Under the pieces are notes generated by a model, which did not search any database, had not been told where the DNA came from, and saw only the letters and a program-made list of their open reading frames with translations. Shown piece by piece: positions 24,655-37,276 of a DNA stretch of 64,000 nt (its first letter is position 1; every line of letters starts with the position of its first letter). This DNA is from Epichloe hybrida (taxonomy: Eukaryota; Ascomycota; Sordariomycetes; Hypocreales; Clavicipitaceae), in assembly GCA_019022495.1 (NCBI GenBank), contig JAFEKR010000006.1:558001-622000 (forward strand), read 5' to 3'. A program made the position numbers and the translations under genes.

Positions 24655-26196
24655 TCATAAGTTTAATCCCATCACAGCATCAAGAGCCTCTTCGACGGCA
24701 GATTCAAGATCACCGACACGCTGTTTCAAGCCTCTGTTTTCATCTCGAAGCAGACTGGCAGTGTCCCAGGCCACACTTGCATCTTGACCCTGACAGTTTT
24801 GGCATACATGCGTAGTCTCCTTATTGGCAGTCTCACCAGAAATGCCCTTCATGAGTTTCTGGAATGCCGAAATCTGCTGTGGTTGGGATTGTCTTGAAGG
24901 GCGAGGAGGCTCCAGCATGGCAGACTTGGGCACATGCGGGAGAGGGGCACTGTGCATTTGTATGTGCATAATTGCGCCTTCAGTAGAGCCTGCTGCCAGG
25001 GTAGGGCTCCGTGATCGAGAAAAGACACTGACCTCATCGATGCTCTCGTCATCTGTGTCAAAGACTGCGTCGTCAGACTTAGTGGTGCCAACGCTTCGGC
25101 GGCGGTACTTCTTCCGTTGGTCGTCTTCAGCACCAAGATCTTCCGAGATGGTGGATATGCCGGAAGACATGACGACGCTTTCTCTGGCTGTCCTCTCTTG
25201 CACTCTCAGCCTCTTCTCTTGGTTGAGCGCTTCCATCAGAGCTTGCATCATAGCCTCCGTTTCAACAGCTTTTTGAGCCATGTCTTCTAGCTGCATCTTC
25301 AGATGCGCCGTTCGGGTCTCCATCTCGACTTTTTCATCTTGCTGCGCGTCTCGCTCGGCTCGGAGTTCTTGACAAGCAATAGCTTTGTCCTGATAGGCGG
25401 ACTGGAACTTGCGCAATAGACCAGTAGCATTCATTCGTAGATTCTTGAAAGCAGCGGGAGAGAAGGGCTCCCCATCGTTTGGGGCCCCAGTTGGGAACAA
25501 GTTCGCATTGATGTCCAGGTTGATGAGCTCGTCATGTTTCGGCACTGACACTGGAGTGGTTGTGAGACCTTTTAAGGCGGTCATATTGAAGAACGAGAAC
25601 CGTGAAGCGGAAGCTGGTGACGTGACTTTGGCACGAGTCCCGGTAGAAGCTGCCGCCGACGTACATGCCACGGAGGATGGTGATCGTAGCTTTGTCGGTG
25701 TCATGTCACCGGTTGAGGGAATTTGAGCCTCCACATGCTGGTTTGTGTTAGTCTTGTTGCGTCTCATGTACCATGCGCCAGGCCGTTGCTGAGACAATTC
25801 CGACGAATCTGTGGCCATCTTATCGCCTGTCAAAGACATCTTCCCGTGCTGTTTCCGTAAGGAGTCGAGGGTGTATCGCGACGTTGGAGACGAGGATAAC
25901 CAGTCGTCGTCTTCGTCTGATGCGTTAACGTCGCCAGGAACAGTTGATATCCGCAATGGAGACTGTTGTTTCGGAGGCGAGCAAGGCTCAGGCCAGCTCG
26001 ACCTTGCTTGTGAAGCTGCGCCGAGTGAAGCAGTCGGTGACTTTTGAGAAACGACTTTGCTTTGTGCAAAGATGTGTAAAGCACCTCCGGGTGACCGAGG
26101 GGTGCTTTCCGGGCTGCTGCAGGACTCATCTTGCCCCTGGATGCGGTTTCGGCACGTGGGAGATTGTCCATTTGCCGGGGAAGGAGAGCTGATCAT
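24655..26196 (-). CDS. Coiled-coil protein of unknown function
   Basis: Single open frame of 513 residues with ATG at 26196-26194. Residues 1-200 are Ser/Pro/Thr-rich and probably disordered, with proline-directed SP/TP sites that suggest phosphorylation. A conserved-looking patch (NMTALKGLTTTPVSVPKHDELINLDI, about 200-225) is followed by FSPAAFKNLRMNATGLLRKFQSAY and a long coiled coil (about 255-330, rich in Glu/Gln/Ala heptads). A basic patch RKKYRRRSVGTTKSDD (about 352-367) and a CQNCQGQ motif (about 459) precede a short terminal coiled coil. I recognise the layout as that of a Pezizomycotina protein without an assigned function, and no enzyme motif is visible. Spindle, septum or polarity roles would be guesses from composition alone. 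Confidence 0.8.
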   Translation of the reverse strand: MISSPSPANGQSPTCRNRIQGQDESCSSPESTPRSPGGALHIFAQSKVVSQKSPTASLGAASQARSSWPEPCSPPKQQSPLRISTVPGDVNASDEDDDWLSSSPTSRYTLDSLRKQHGKMSLTGDKMATDSSELSQQRPGAWYMRRNKTNTNQHVEAQIPSTGDMTPTKLRSPSSVACTSAAASTGTRAKVTSPASASRFSFFNMTALKGLTTTPVSVPKHDELINLDINANLFPTGAPNDGEPFSPAAFKNLRMNATGLLRKFQSAYQDKAIACQELRAERDAQQDEKVEMETRTAHLKMQLEDMAQKAVETEAMMQALMEALNQEKRLRVQERTARESVVMSSGISTISEDLGAEDDQRKKYRRRSVGTTKSDDAVFDTDDESIDEVSVFSRSRSPTLAAGSTEGAIMHIQMHSAPLPHVPKSAMLEPPRPSRQSQPQQISAFQKLMKGISGETANKETTHVCQNCQGQDASVAWDTASLLRDENRGLKQRVGDLESAVEEALDAVMGLNL

Positions 26197-28890
26197 GGTT
26201 GATGAGGCGTCCTGAGTGGGACTGTTAGATTAGTTGATGTCGTAGCCCCTGGTCGTCGAATTTGGAATTTCGGAGGTTCGGCAAAGCCCGGTTTAGGCTT
26301 AAATCAGTGCTGAAGATTATGCAGCTCCGGCATTCACATGCAGCAAGAGAGTGAAGAAGCACGCAAGTTGAGTTTGGCTTGAGAAAGGTTGAGGAAGTAC
26401 GGAGCAGTTGGCGGATATGACGGTGTCTGTCTGTGGTGGAGGCGAAGTGGAATGGATTTGTTTCTTTATTAGCTGCGATTGAGAAGGAAACACGCTTGAA
26501 CTTGGCCAAATATGGGACGAAGATCTGCTTCACAGTCCCACCGGCTCGGGGCCGTTGCTTGCTATTAAACCATTCAATGTCTCTGATGAAGCCCCCGCAT
26601 GCGACTCGAATGTCAGGGAGAGAGGAGCGAGAACGGGTGAAACGAAAGGAACCCTGGTCCTCCACGATCTAATCTGCCTGATCACACTCCGAACGATCAA
26701 AGCAAGCAGTGACCGGATATCAAGTCGCACCGCCGTCTTCGTAGATGAAACAGCCGACAAGGGCTGGTTTGTGCTTTGCAGGAGAATAGCGAAGGAAAAC
26801 AAGTATCGTAAAGACTAGAGCCGACGGGTTGACGCTACGGAGCACGGGTTAGACTAGGCACCTTTGTTTGTCTCAGTCGCCCAGCCCAGCACTGGTATGC
26901 GCCGCTCGAGCGGGAGGAATGGGCCGTTGCCGATTTCGTCAGAATTGGGTGTTGAAGTACTGGACGATGCTATCATTCAGCCGTGGTTGGTATGGCAAGG
27001 AAGCCAATGTCTCGAAAGAGAGACTCTTGTACGGACTCCGGAGTACTCGGTGGAGTATCACGGAGTAGTAGGTTGATTGATGACAGATGCAAGGGTGGGC
27101 TCGGTGTTGAAGGTAAGCAAGATGAGACAAGTCATGAGCCGTCTTGATGCACAAAGAAATGGCTCGGGCGACGTGGAAATGGCGGAGTACTGGGCTTTTA
27201 ATATCAGCTACGCTCGCATCTGCATCCGATTTGCGGCCGCAGTCTTCAGCAGGTGCGAGTCTTCAGCAGGCAAGAAGAGGGTGTGCAGCCACGCGGCTGT
27301 ACCCACAGGCTTCAAATGTTCCCTACATAGGGATTACTAGGCTAGTAGACTCGCTCCTCCTATTGGGTGCCGCTGCCCAACCTGCCAGGTCGCCTCTTGC
27401 TCTTGCTAGGCGGTGGCGGGCTGTCAATGGGCTGTCAGCGGCTCGCAGTGACTGGCAGCGGCGCACACTGTACAGCTGGCAAACAATCCATGAGTCTCGA
27501 GGGGTTGGCGGGGTAATAACTCTGGCTGACTGTGGACAGTGGGCATGGAGGCGACTGCGTGGTATGGATTTTTTTCAGGTACCCTATACTCTGAAAAGAA
27601 CCCGTCCTTGAATTTCGTCTTCCTTCTTGATATCAAGTGTTTCTCAAATATTTCCAACCGACTTCCTGTTTACTTTTGGAGAGGCTTACGTTGTGTTCGG
27701 ACGGTCGATCCGCAGGATCGCAGGTTGTCAAACTTTGAGTGCATTTTTCTGGCTCCTTGGGTAAAAAATAAGCTCGTCCCGCCTCATACATGAAGTCAAG
27801 AAGCAGGATAAACTAGAAAGAAGATGCTCATGTGTATACACGGTCAGTTTGAAGAAGCAAGACAACTTGCCAATTTATGCTTTAAGCTAATAAAGTCTTC
27901 TCCAAATTTCCGGGGCGAGCAGGCGACGTAGGACTGGAAGCTATTACCACATACCAGCTGCACGTCTAATTGCATGGCGAAGCTGAACCCACTTAAAGAG
28001 ACCGCATAAGACCCACTTTCCGCCCCCACAACGATTTTTTTTTTTCGGTATATAAAGTGTGCCAGCCCATAATAATCTTTTCCTTTTCTCTTCTTTCTAT
28101 CTACATCATCAGTTGGGATTAAACTATTAACCGTCATGTTAATACTTAATTTCATTATGGAAGACTTCGCTACGGCGACTTGCTGCTAGACATCCTCTTC
28201 AGTGGGTGCTTTGGCCGTTCCCGGTCTCCCAAAGTGAAGTAACCGCCTACCTATCACGTACTTACGATCTCGTTGATGGCCGTGTTGGGGTGGTTGCGAC
28301 ATACCATCGAGAGGAAATTCTTGGGGATTTGAACAACCCCCGGGTAAGAATTAAACCGTAGAGGGCTCATATTAAGAGCTGCGCATCGCATTCAGTCGCG
28401 CTCAATGCTGTTCTAACATGCCGGTTGGCAGCTCAGCTCATTCGTGACCTGTTTTCACGATGACTGTCTCATGCCTAGCGAAAAGGAATCCGCCGTGCGA
28501 ACATCTCGAGGGCGGCTTCGCGCTATGCCGGGTTGGTCCTCAATTCATTGCCACTGTGAACTTTGAACGGCTAATGGCACTCCAACATGAAAATTCTCTG
28601 CACCCTTCCATGAAATATAGGCTTCGTTGTGGCTAGAGTTGCGGTTTTCTTTCTGCCGGGCAGGGGCACGTGACCATCATGATCGCGCTAGCGCAGGGAC
28701 CAGCTGATCGGACAGCGCTCGACTTGCCGCAGAGAAATTTTTGGAAACGTGCCAGTCATCCAAGGGACAAGTCCAATTTTCGGCTTATTATTGGTATTGG
28801 GTGTGTCTACTCCTTGTCCACTCGTCCCTCGCCCATTTTTGATATTCCCGAACTCTCCAACTACGCGACAAAATAGTCGGGAGTCCAATC
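26197..28890. other. 2.7-kb intergenic region with an orphan open segment
   Basis: Divergent interval between the coiled-coil gene (-) and TIM23 (+). A TACGGA/GGAGTA-rich patch occurs at 27030-27070. Between 27600 and 28180 the DNA is more AT-rich. On the minus strand, about 28340-28186, a short open stretch reads like protein (KYVIGRRLLHFGRPGTA, stop at 28186-28188) but has no start or recognised family, so it may be a fragment of an old mobile element. CACGTG at 28667 is listed separately. Confidence 0.45.
28667..28672. promoter_or_regulatory. CACGTG site upstream of TIM23 (extended Cbf1-type GTCACGTG on minus)
   Basis: CACGTGAC about 220 bases upstream of the TIM23 ATG; on the minus strand it reads GTCACGTGCC, the RTCACGTG form preferred by yeast Cbf1. 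Yeast Cbf1 is known to act on mitochondrial and respiratory genes, and a Cbf1-like gene lies in this window. Binding is inferred. Confidence 0.4.
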
Positions 28891-29661
28891 ATGATGTCTT
28901 CGCTGTGGAATGCCTTCACTGCTGGCAACAAGCCGCGCCACGAGCAACGCCAGGACCAGACACACACGTTCGATGCGCCGACCCCTTCACCATCGTCGTC
29001 AACCAACTTTGATCCCTCACAGGGACAAGGAGTGGAGTCTTTCCTTCAGAATTCGTCCTTTGCCGATCCCTCACAGTTGCACCCTCTCGCCGGTCTCAAC
29101 AAGGACACCCTCGAGTACTTGACTCTCGAGGACTCTGCTCTGTCCGAACTCCCTGGCGGCCAGTCGGTCCTGCCGTCGCGAGGCTTTACCGACGATCTTT
29201 GCTACGGCACCGGCATCACATACTTGGCAGCTCTGTCGCTAGGAGGTGTCTGGGGCTTGAAGGATGGCCTTCAAAAGTCTGTTGGTCAGCCACCCAAGCT
29301 GCGAATGAACGCCATCCTCAACGGCATGACCCGAAGAGGACCATTCCTCGGAAACTCGGCTGGTGTCGTCGCCATTGTGTACAACTGTGTCAACTCGTTG
29401 ATTGGAATTGCACGTGGCAAGCACGATGCGGCCAACACCGTTATTGCGGGTCTGCTTAGCGGCATGGTGTTCAAGAGCACGCGTGGTGCTCGCTCTATGA
29501 TGATTTCTGGTGGTGTTGTTGGCTCCGTTGCCGGAGTCTGGGCTGTGAGTCGACCACCACTTCGAATGGCACTGACCTCATGACTGACTGTTGGTTGGTA
29601 GATTGTGCGACGATCGTTTTTCCCTATTCCCGAACCCGCAGCGCCCATCGAGAAGCTGTGA
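28891..29661 (+). CDS. TIM23: TIM23, mitochondrial presequence translocase channel subunit
   Basis: Exon 1 28891-29544, intron 29545-29601 (57 nt, GTGAGT...TAG), exon 2 29602-29661; 237 residues. The start is one of two tandem ATGs (28891 or 28894). Residues 1-100 are hydrophilic (intermembrane-space receptor part, with LAGLNKDTLEYLTLED), followed by the Tim17/Tim22/Tim23 domain of four membrane segments (about 110-220) with GMTRRGPFLGNSAG and YNCVNSLI, Gly-rich helices typical of the family. The last exon gives the IVRRSFFPIPEP tail. TIM23 conducts presequence proteins across the inner membrane. Reading through the intron gives a tail of 12 other residues, so splicing only affects the extreme C-terminus. 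Confidence 0.93.
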
Positions 29662-30806
29662 TTCATGCCTCGTTCGCACGACACGACGACAGTTCCGTTT
29701 CCCAGCACTTGGAAATTTTCCACTTGAAGCAATATCTTTCTAATCTAAAATGAACTACGGCCTCGCAGAGATGTGAGTCAAAGCGCAAAGGCGGGAGGAG
29801 GATGGAGAGATTGGCCAGAAGAAAAAGAGGGACATTAAAAGAAGACATGTACGGACACGGCGGCGGCAACCGAAGCAGCCCCTTGTATAAGCCGACAAAG
29901 CAGCCTTGGCGGGGCGTATCTCTTTACGGGTGGCATTTCTCATGGATGGTCTCTCTCCTCCCAATGAACTCAGTGTACATTATCACAACTGGTAACCAGC
30001 GAGCATTAGACCATACAGGAAGAAGAGGCATCTGGGCATCTGGGCATCTGGGCATCTGGGCATCTGGGCATCTGGGCATCTGGTCTACAATTCACATGAT
30101 TTGGATTACTCCCATTGGCGCAACTGGCTGCCGAACAAACGTGAGATGCCATGTGGGGCGAATACAGCTGTCGATAAGGACATGAATGCTGTGAGTCGGT
30201 TGATAGTCGCAGGGTTCACGATGCAAGCAAGCTTGAAGCGAGCAGCTGGCAGACCGAGTCAAACGAGGACGGGTTCCCATCGGTTCTTCCCTCGAGCCTG
30301 TACTTTCCCTCTCGTCGCCGCTGCATCCAAAGGCATACTCAATGCCAGACCAAAGCTAGCTATATTGCCACGATATCATGTGCCTTTCTTGCTTTCCTTG
30401 GACCTGGACGCAATACGAAGAAGATCCCTTGGACAGCATGCCCGAGCAGTCAGTCTGGGTGCACGACGGGACTGCCTGGTCTCTGCAGCCCGTGGTAAGT
30501 CGCGTTAGAGTCGGTTTGTTTTGTTCATGCTGTTTTGGTCCCGAAAAATTGGAAAAGTGAGCTCCAGGTGAGCTATGAATCTGCCATGCCACTCCCACTC
30601 TCTCCGTTGTTTACTCGCCCACTTTGAGAGTGCTGCTCTCTCTGTCTTCTCATTTTCTCCTTCTCGAGGTCCCAAGCTGTCTTCTCCTCTCCCTTCTTTT
30701 CCCGCTCCCCCATCTGCATCGTTCACGAACCCCATTCTCGTCGTCATTAGCACGCTTCTTCCTGTGCCAATGACTCGCATCTTGTTCACGCACAAAAAAA
30801 TCAGCC
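29662..30806. other. Intergenic region after TIM23
   Basis: TIM23 3' UTR, the octamer array, then the promoter of the gene at 30807, which is CT-rich at about 30610-30720. No gene recognised. Confidence 0.6.
30028..30083. repeat. GCATCTGG octamer tandem repeat, 7 perfect copies
   Basis: Seven uninterrupted perfect copies of the octamer, 56 bp, in the 3' region after TIM23. Perfect arrays like this mutate by slippage and can serve as a strain marker. Confidence 0.95.
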
Positions 30807-32230
30807 ATGCCCAAGGCAGGTTCGGATCTCAAATCTCCCAGCCTCAGACCGCCACGGCCTAAGTCGACGGACTCGATTCCTCCCCGTCAAGTCCACTTTG
30901 ACGACAAGTCGAGAAAGAGCCCTCCCCCTCCTCCTCCTCCTCCCACACCACCACCGCCCGAGAACATCAACAAGAACACGCAGCCTGATTCTCACCCGCA
31001 AGTCGGCTGTGGTCTGCCCTACCTGAACCGTCCCCCTTCGGGCCAGTGGTATACAGCTGCCGACCCAACTCGCAGTGTCAACTGCCAGCCTGCCTTTACA
31101 CACACCACCCCCGGTGCTGTTCCTCCTCAGCACCACTTCCAGTATCCCCTCGTCAACAACCAGCAGCAGCAGCAGCAGCACTTTGGTCATCCAGGCGTGT
31201 CCTACATTGGTCATCACCAGAACAACATGGGCGACTATCAGAACTGCGCGCCTCCTCCCATGGGGGTGAATTTCCAGCCTCCTGTGCCGGATACCACGTT
31301 TGGACCGATCCCGCATGTTTATGTGCCGCGGTTTGATGGGCATCTTCAAGTTGGTGTTTCTTTTCCTTTTGTTCCTACTGCTGCTGCTGCTGTTTGTGCT
31401 GCGCCACTGACGACGACGGCGACGACGACGATGGCTTCACCTGTGTTTGCGGCGTATTATGCAAGTTTACTTTTACTTTCCTTGCCTTCATCACCAATGA
31501 TCGTTTTTTAAAGCAGGTTGCTTTTGACTGTCTGTGTCACTTTCATCTGAGGAGCATTCAGGCGAGATGACCCCTTCCATCTATGCTGTGTCTGCTACAC
31601 ACCAGACGTCAGATCTGAGGAACGATCAGTTCATCAGACGATACGTTTTCCCTGCTTTGATCTGGAGCCTCGCCGCATCACGAAACTCACTAACATGATT
31701 CATAGCAACCAGCCGTTGGACCCGTCCCCGTCCCCGTCCAAAACGCCTATGGCATCCCCCAACCCTCATACATGCCCATGGCGGCCTCTCAGCCCGTCAT
31801 GCTCAACGGCCAAGCCTACATACCAGCTGGCCACGGGTACTCCAATCAGCAGCAGCCCATGATGGCCACGACTCCCATGATGGCCGCTGCCGCCGTCCCC
31901 GGGCCCAGCATGCCCATGGGAATGCCCGTGGGGGCACCCATCCCCATCATACCAGGTAATGCCACCTCCTCCAGCGTGCCCGATGTTTCAGGCCTGGGCA
32001 AGACCCCTCACGAAGAGACCCTTCGTCAGGTAGAGTTCGCCTACAACAACCGCCTCTTTGAGCCGCAGGACTTTAAGCCCGCGGATGATGACCCCTCTCG
32101 TTTTTACTACGTGCGCGAGGTTGACGGGAATTGGACTCAGCGCAACCGTTTTACTATTGATCACATGGGCGATTGTAGGTGGTATGTCACCGATGAGGGG
32201 TGGTTCTATGCAGTGAGACTGCCTGATTAG
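30807..32230 (+). CDS. Pro/Gln-rich fungal protein with conserved C-terminus, unknown function
   Basis: Proposed exons 30807-31349 and 31706-32230, phase 0, 355 residues. The N-terminus carries RPPRPKSTDSIPPRQVHFDDKS, a poly-Pro run (about 40-52) and a short poly-Gln run (about 120-126). The middle is Pro/Met/Gln-rich. The C-terminal 75 residues look folded: TPHEETLRQVEFAYNNRLFEPQDFKP, then FYYVREVDGNWTQRNRF and a Trp-rich end (WYVTDEGWFYAV). I do not recognise a named domain. The intron is long for this window (356 nt), has a non-ideal GTTGGT donor and a good TAACATG...CATAG end; a donor at 31354 or a small internal exon are alternatives. Without splicing, the frame ends at 31511 in a hydrophobic tail. 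Confidence 0.65.
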
Positions 32231-32828
32231 TCTTGCCTCGTTTGTTGCTGCTATTTTGGAACAGTGCTGTAAGTAGTGGCTGTTTTTTTTATGTCCTCAT
32301 CCCCATGCACGACTTGTCGAGGTGAACTGAAATGGGCTGAATTGACATTATTGAATAGGAGTTTTGAGAGTTGATTGAGTGAGACAATTCTCGACGCTTG
32401 GCGGAGAATGGACAAATGAAAGGAAAGCGACCATGGTATGTGGGTGGTAGTCAGCTGCTTTGTCGAGACAGTGTCAATAACCAAGTTTGCTTAGACTGAA
32501 ACGAAGAAACAAAAGACGTCGCGATGAGAAAGCGATACCTAGACAGAAAAGACGTGAGAGGCGTTTGTAGACTTGCTAGACAAAACCGATAGATGTTGAA
32601 TGTGGCCATGGAGCCCTCGTTATTAAAAACTTGACAACTAAAAAACCTCCGTTTTGATTGCCGTGTATACCAATTTCAGCTCAAATACATACTCGCTGCG
32701 AACTGGACTATGCACACCGATAATAGCGCCATACCATGACATATAATACACATGTCCCCATTTCTCGTTCCGAGCAACTATCCACGCTCTATCGTGGCTT
32801 TTTGCCCCCTCCCCAGTCTAATTATTAA
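32231..32828. other. Convergent 3' intergenic region
   Basis: 3' UTRs of the Pro/Gln-rich gene (+) and the GH47 gene (-). No gene recognised. Confidence 0.6.
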
Positions 32829-34724
<1,896 letters not shown>

Positions 34725-34989
34725 GATGACAATGGCATTTCCAGGCGTCTGAACCACGGGTTGGACAAGGAAAGGAACGTGGGTGGTGGTGGTCGCCGGT
34801 CGGAGGTGGTGAGACGAGGGAGGGCCATTTCTAATTGGATACATAACAGACCCTGGTTGATGTGTTTTTAATCTCCTGCCCCCTTGCGTACTTCGACGTC
34901 ATCCCCCCACCTTATTCCAGATTTGTCCTTGTCCCCTCCGTGACCATCATATGTACCCTCAACAAACCCTCAACAAACAAACCATCATC
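34725..34989. promoter_or_regulatory. Compact divergent promoter, GH47 / cyanase
   Basis: Only 265 bases separate the preferred starts of two divergent genes (107 if the outermost in-frame Mets at 34844 and 34951 are used). Both 5' leaders and any control sites must be packed here. This spacing is my reason for choosing the inner Mets. Confidence 0.6.
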
Positions 34990-35572
34990 ATGTATGAACC
35001 ACAAGCGCAGCCATTATTCAGCACCCTCCTCTTCCAAGCCAAAACAGCCAAAAACCTCACCTTTGCCGAAATCGCAACGCACCTCGGCCGCAGTGAAGTC
35101 GCGTGCGCCGCCCTGTTCTACGGCCAGGCCCGTGCCTCACCCGAAGATGTCGAGAAGCTCAGTTCTCTTCTGGGCGTCGATGCCCGCCAACTGGGCGAAC
35201 AGATGACGGGGTTTCCGGACAGGGGAACCTCGGTGCCCATGCCGCCGACCGAACCGCTCATTTACCGGCTCTACGAAGTTGTCCAGAACTACGGATACGC
35301 GTACAAGGCGGTGATGAATGAGAAGTTTGGCGACGGCATCATGAGCGGTGTTTGCTTCAAGACGGATGTGGACAAGGAAGTGGATGAGACGGGGGCCACG
35401 TGGGCTGTGATCACATTGAAGGGGAAATGGTACGTTTTACAGGGTCACTTCTTTCCTTCTTCTTCTTCTTCTTCTTCTTCTTCTTCTTCTTCTTCTCCAA
35501 GTGGTCCAAATGATGCGCTACTGACATGAATTGCTTTCTTCACATGACAGGCTGCCGTTTACTCGGTTCTAG
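34990..35572 (+). CDS. cyn1: Cyanate hydratase (cyanase)
   Basis: Exon 1 34990-35429, intron 35430-35550 (GTACGT...CAG, 121 nt), exon 2 35551-35572; 153 residues from the ATG at 34990, or 166 from an in-frame ATG at 34951. Cyanase converts cyanate and bicarbonate to ammonia and CO2. The N-terminal helical domain ([30 protein letters not shown]) and the C-terminal cyanase domain are present, with the active-site Arg and Glu in [10 protein letters not shown] and the Ser in GDGIMSG. The last exon gives only LPFTRF, the usual cyanase end. The intron carries a 13-unit TTC repeat that stays open in frame, so the unspliced product would end in 13 Ser and some 15 other residues. Confidence 0.95.
35457..35495. 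repeat. (TTC)13 microsatellite in the cyanase intron
   Basis: Thirteen perfect TTC units near the middle of the intron, in the polypyrimidine sense orientation, likely length-variable between strains. Confidence 0.95.
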
Positions 35573-36427
35573 GACTGAACCAGGCTCAATGGTTATGGAC
35601 GAGCTGTGAATAGCCACGGTTATATATGTTTGAGCGGACACGGCCCAAGCCAACAGTCATTCATTTTCCTACAGATTGGACTTGGTCAATGTGAGAACGA
35701 AAATTAGGCAAGGTTGATCCCGCCTTGTAGGGTTGTCGTTGCTGAACATCGCTCGAAAGATGAGCTGCGATGAAAGACATGGGAACACTGGTTGCAGTAG
35801 CATATTCGATGGAGGAAGAGCGATGTTCCATTGTCACACTGAGTAGACCTCGTGACGGGTCGTTTGGCCGTAGAGGGGGTGTCACAGAGCGTTGCCATTC
35901 GGAGCTGTTTTTTTCTTACTCACCGGCGCTGCAAAGCTCCGAATAGCAACGCTCGGTGTCACATATGCTCTTGAAGATTCGATAAGATAGGGGAGTAAAA
36001 ATTGAGGTCGAGGGTAAAAATCATGTGGAAGTAGCAAGATTGATAGGATACTCTTTTAGTCGTCCGAGACCAAGACGCGGGCAAGGCTGATCTCAGTGCC
36101 ATCTACTAAATTTTTTTTTTTTTTTTACCAGAGTCCTCCCATAGTACTCCGTCTTTATACTAGGAGTAGAAGTACTAGAAACTCCCCAATATACAAACGG
36201 ATACGAATAAACGCATAAGGGTACAGATATAACACTCGTGACAAAAAGTACCCTGCCTGTATCAGAAGAGGAAGAGGAGGAGCAAATCGTTCGTACGGCC
36301 CAAACTCACCGACGGCGACGCATCGCGAGCGAGCTATGGTCTGGCATGATGCAGGGTTTCAAACCCAAAGGCGCCTGCAAGATATTGGTCATATTTGCCC
36401 TCCATGGCACAGCAGATGCAACAGGAC

Positions 36428-36494
36428 GGATGCTGCGGATGCTGCGGATGCTGCGGATACTGCGGATGCTGCACACATGCTGCACACATGCTGC
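36428..36494. repeat. GGATGCTGC nonamer repeat followed by an 11-mer repeat
   Basis: Five copies of GGATGCTGC (36428-36472, the fourth with one change) run directly into two copies of ACACATGCTGC (36473-36494). The shared ATGCTGC core suggests both arose by slippage from one seed. Confidence 0.9.
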
Positions 36495-36918
36495 ACATGA
36501 AACGACGGGTGATTGTTGTAGATGCCAGTCGGTGTGCAGCAACGAGTGAGAGAGATGCAGTAATACCACGGGGTACTTTTGTTTCGCCCAACAATGCAGA
36601 TCTGGTACGTGTGCCGAGGATAACCAGGTGCTCTGCACACGACATGGAGCATTCTGCATCGGCCAGAAATCACAATCCATGCTGGCGTTACTAGTTTAGG
36701 CATGTGACGAACAATGATGAACCAGAATGGACGATCCCGTCCGATTGCTAATAATTGCTGCCAGGTCAGGCGCTGCGGAGGCGTTGCGGCTGCGGGAAGC
36801 CCGGGAAACCCCACCGGGCCAGTAAATACGGGAGCCAGCCCAACTTTTCAGCGTCACCATCTTCGTGCACTTCTCGTGGTCCGATTCTCTGGACTATTCA
36901 ACGCCTCAAGCGATTGCT

Positions 36919-36946
36919 CTTCGTTCTTCGTTCTTCGTTCTTCGTT
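36919..36946. repeat. CTTCGTT heptamer, 4 perfect copies
   Basis: Four perfect copies, 28 bp, within the pyrimidine-rich leader about 330 bases upstream of the INSIG gene. Confidence 0.9.
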
Positions 36947-37276
36947 CCACCGATTTACATACTCTCGTTTTCTTTCCTGTGCCAGCTTGGTTGGTACCAT
37001 CAGCGATAGCGTACGACTACTACGACGACGGCCCGCCCATCTCTCTCTGCGTCTGCACCGTCTCCCTCTCCAACATTCGTCGACGTCGCTCTCGTCAAAA
37101 GCGAAGCCAACCTCATGCCTGCATCGACCAGCAAAGTATTGTAGCTATAGTCCTCGTCAGGACTTCCATCTTTACCGTCGTCCATTCAGCAGCAGCAGCA
37201 CCCCCCTCACATAGCTGTTTCATCTTCATCCTCTTGCGCCAGCTATTGTGACTTCCAGCCCTCCTCAACCTCAACC

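Larger units (their letters stand above)
35573..37276. other. Intergenic region before the INSIG gene
   Basis: Cyanase 3' UTR, T tract at 36111-36126, a cluster of tandem repeats (36428-36494), then a CT-rich leader for the INSIG gene. The long minus-strand frames at 36306-36814 are translations of the repeats and lack any domain. I see no gene. Confidence 0.55.

Noticed and set aside
30028..30083. CRISPR-like direct repeats
   Set aside because: The octamers are contiguous with no spacers, in a eukaryotic genome; it is a simple tandem repeat.
36306..36814. Overlapping minus-strand frames of 103-141 codons
   Set aside because: They are translations of the GGATGCTGC and ACACATGCTGC repeats (Ser/Ile/Arg and Ala/Ser repeats) and differ by frame only.
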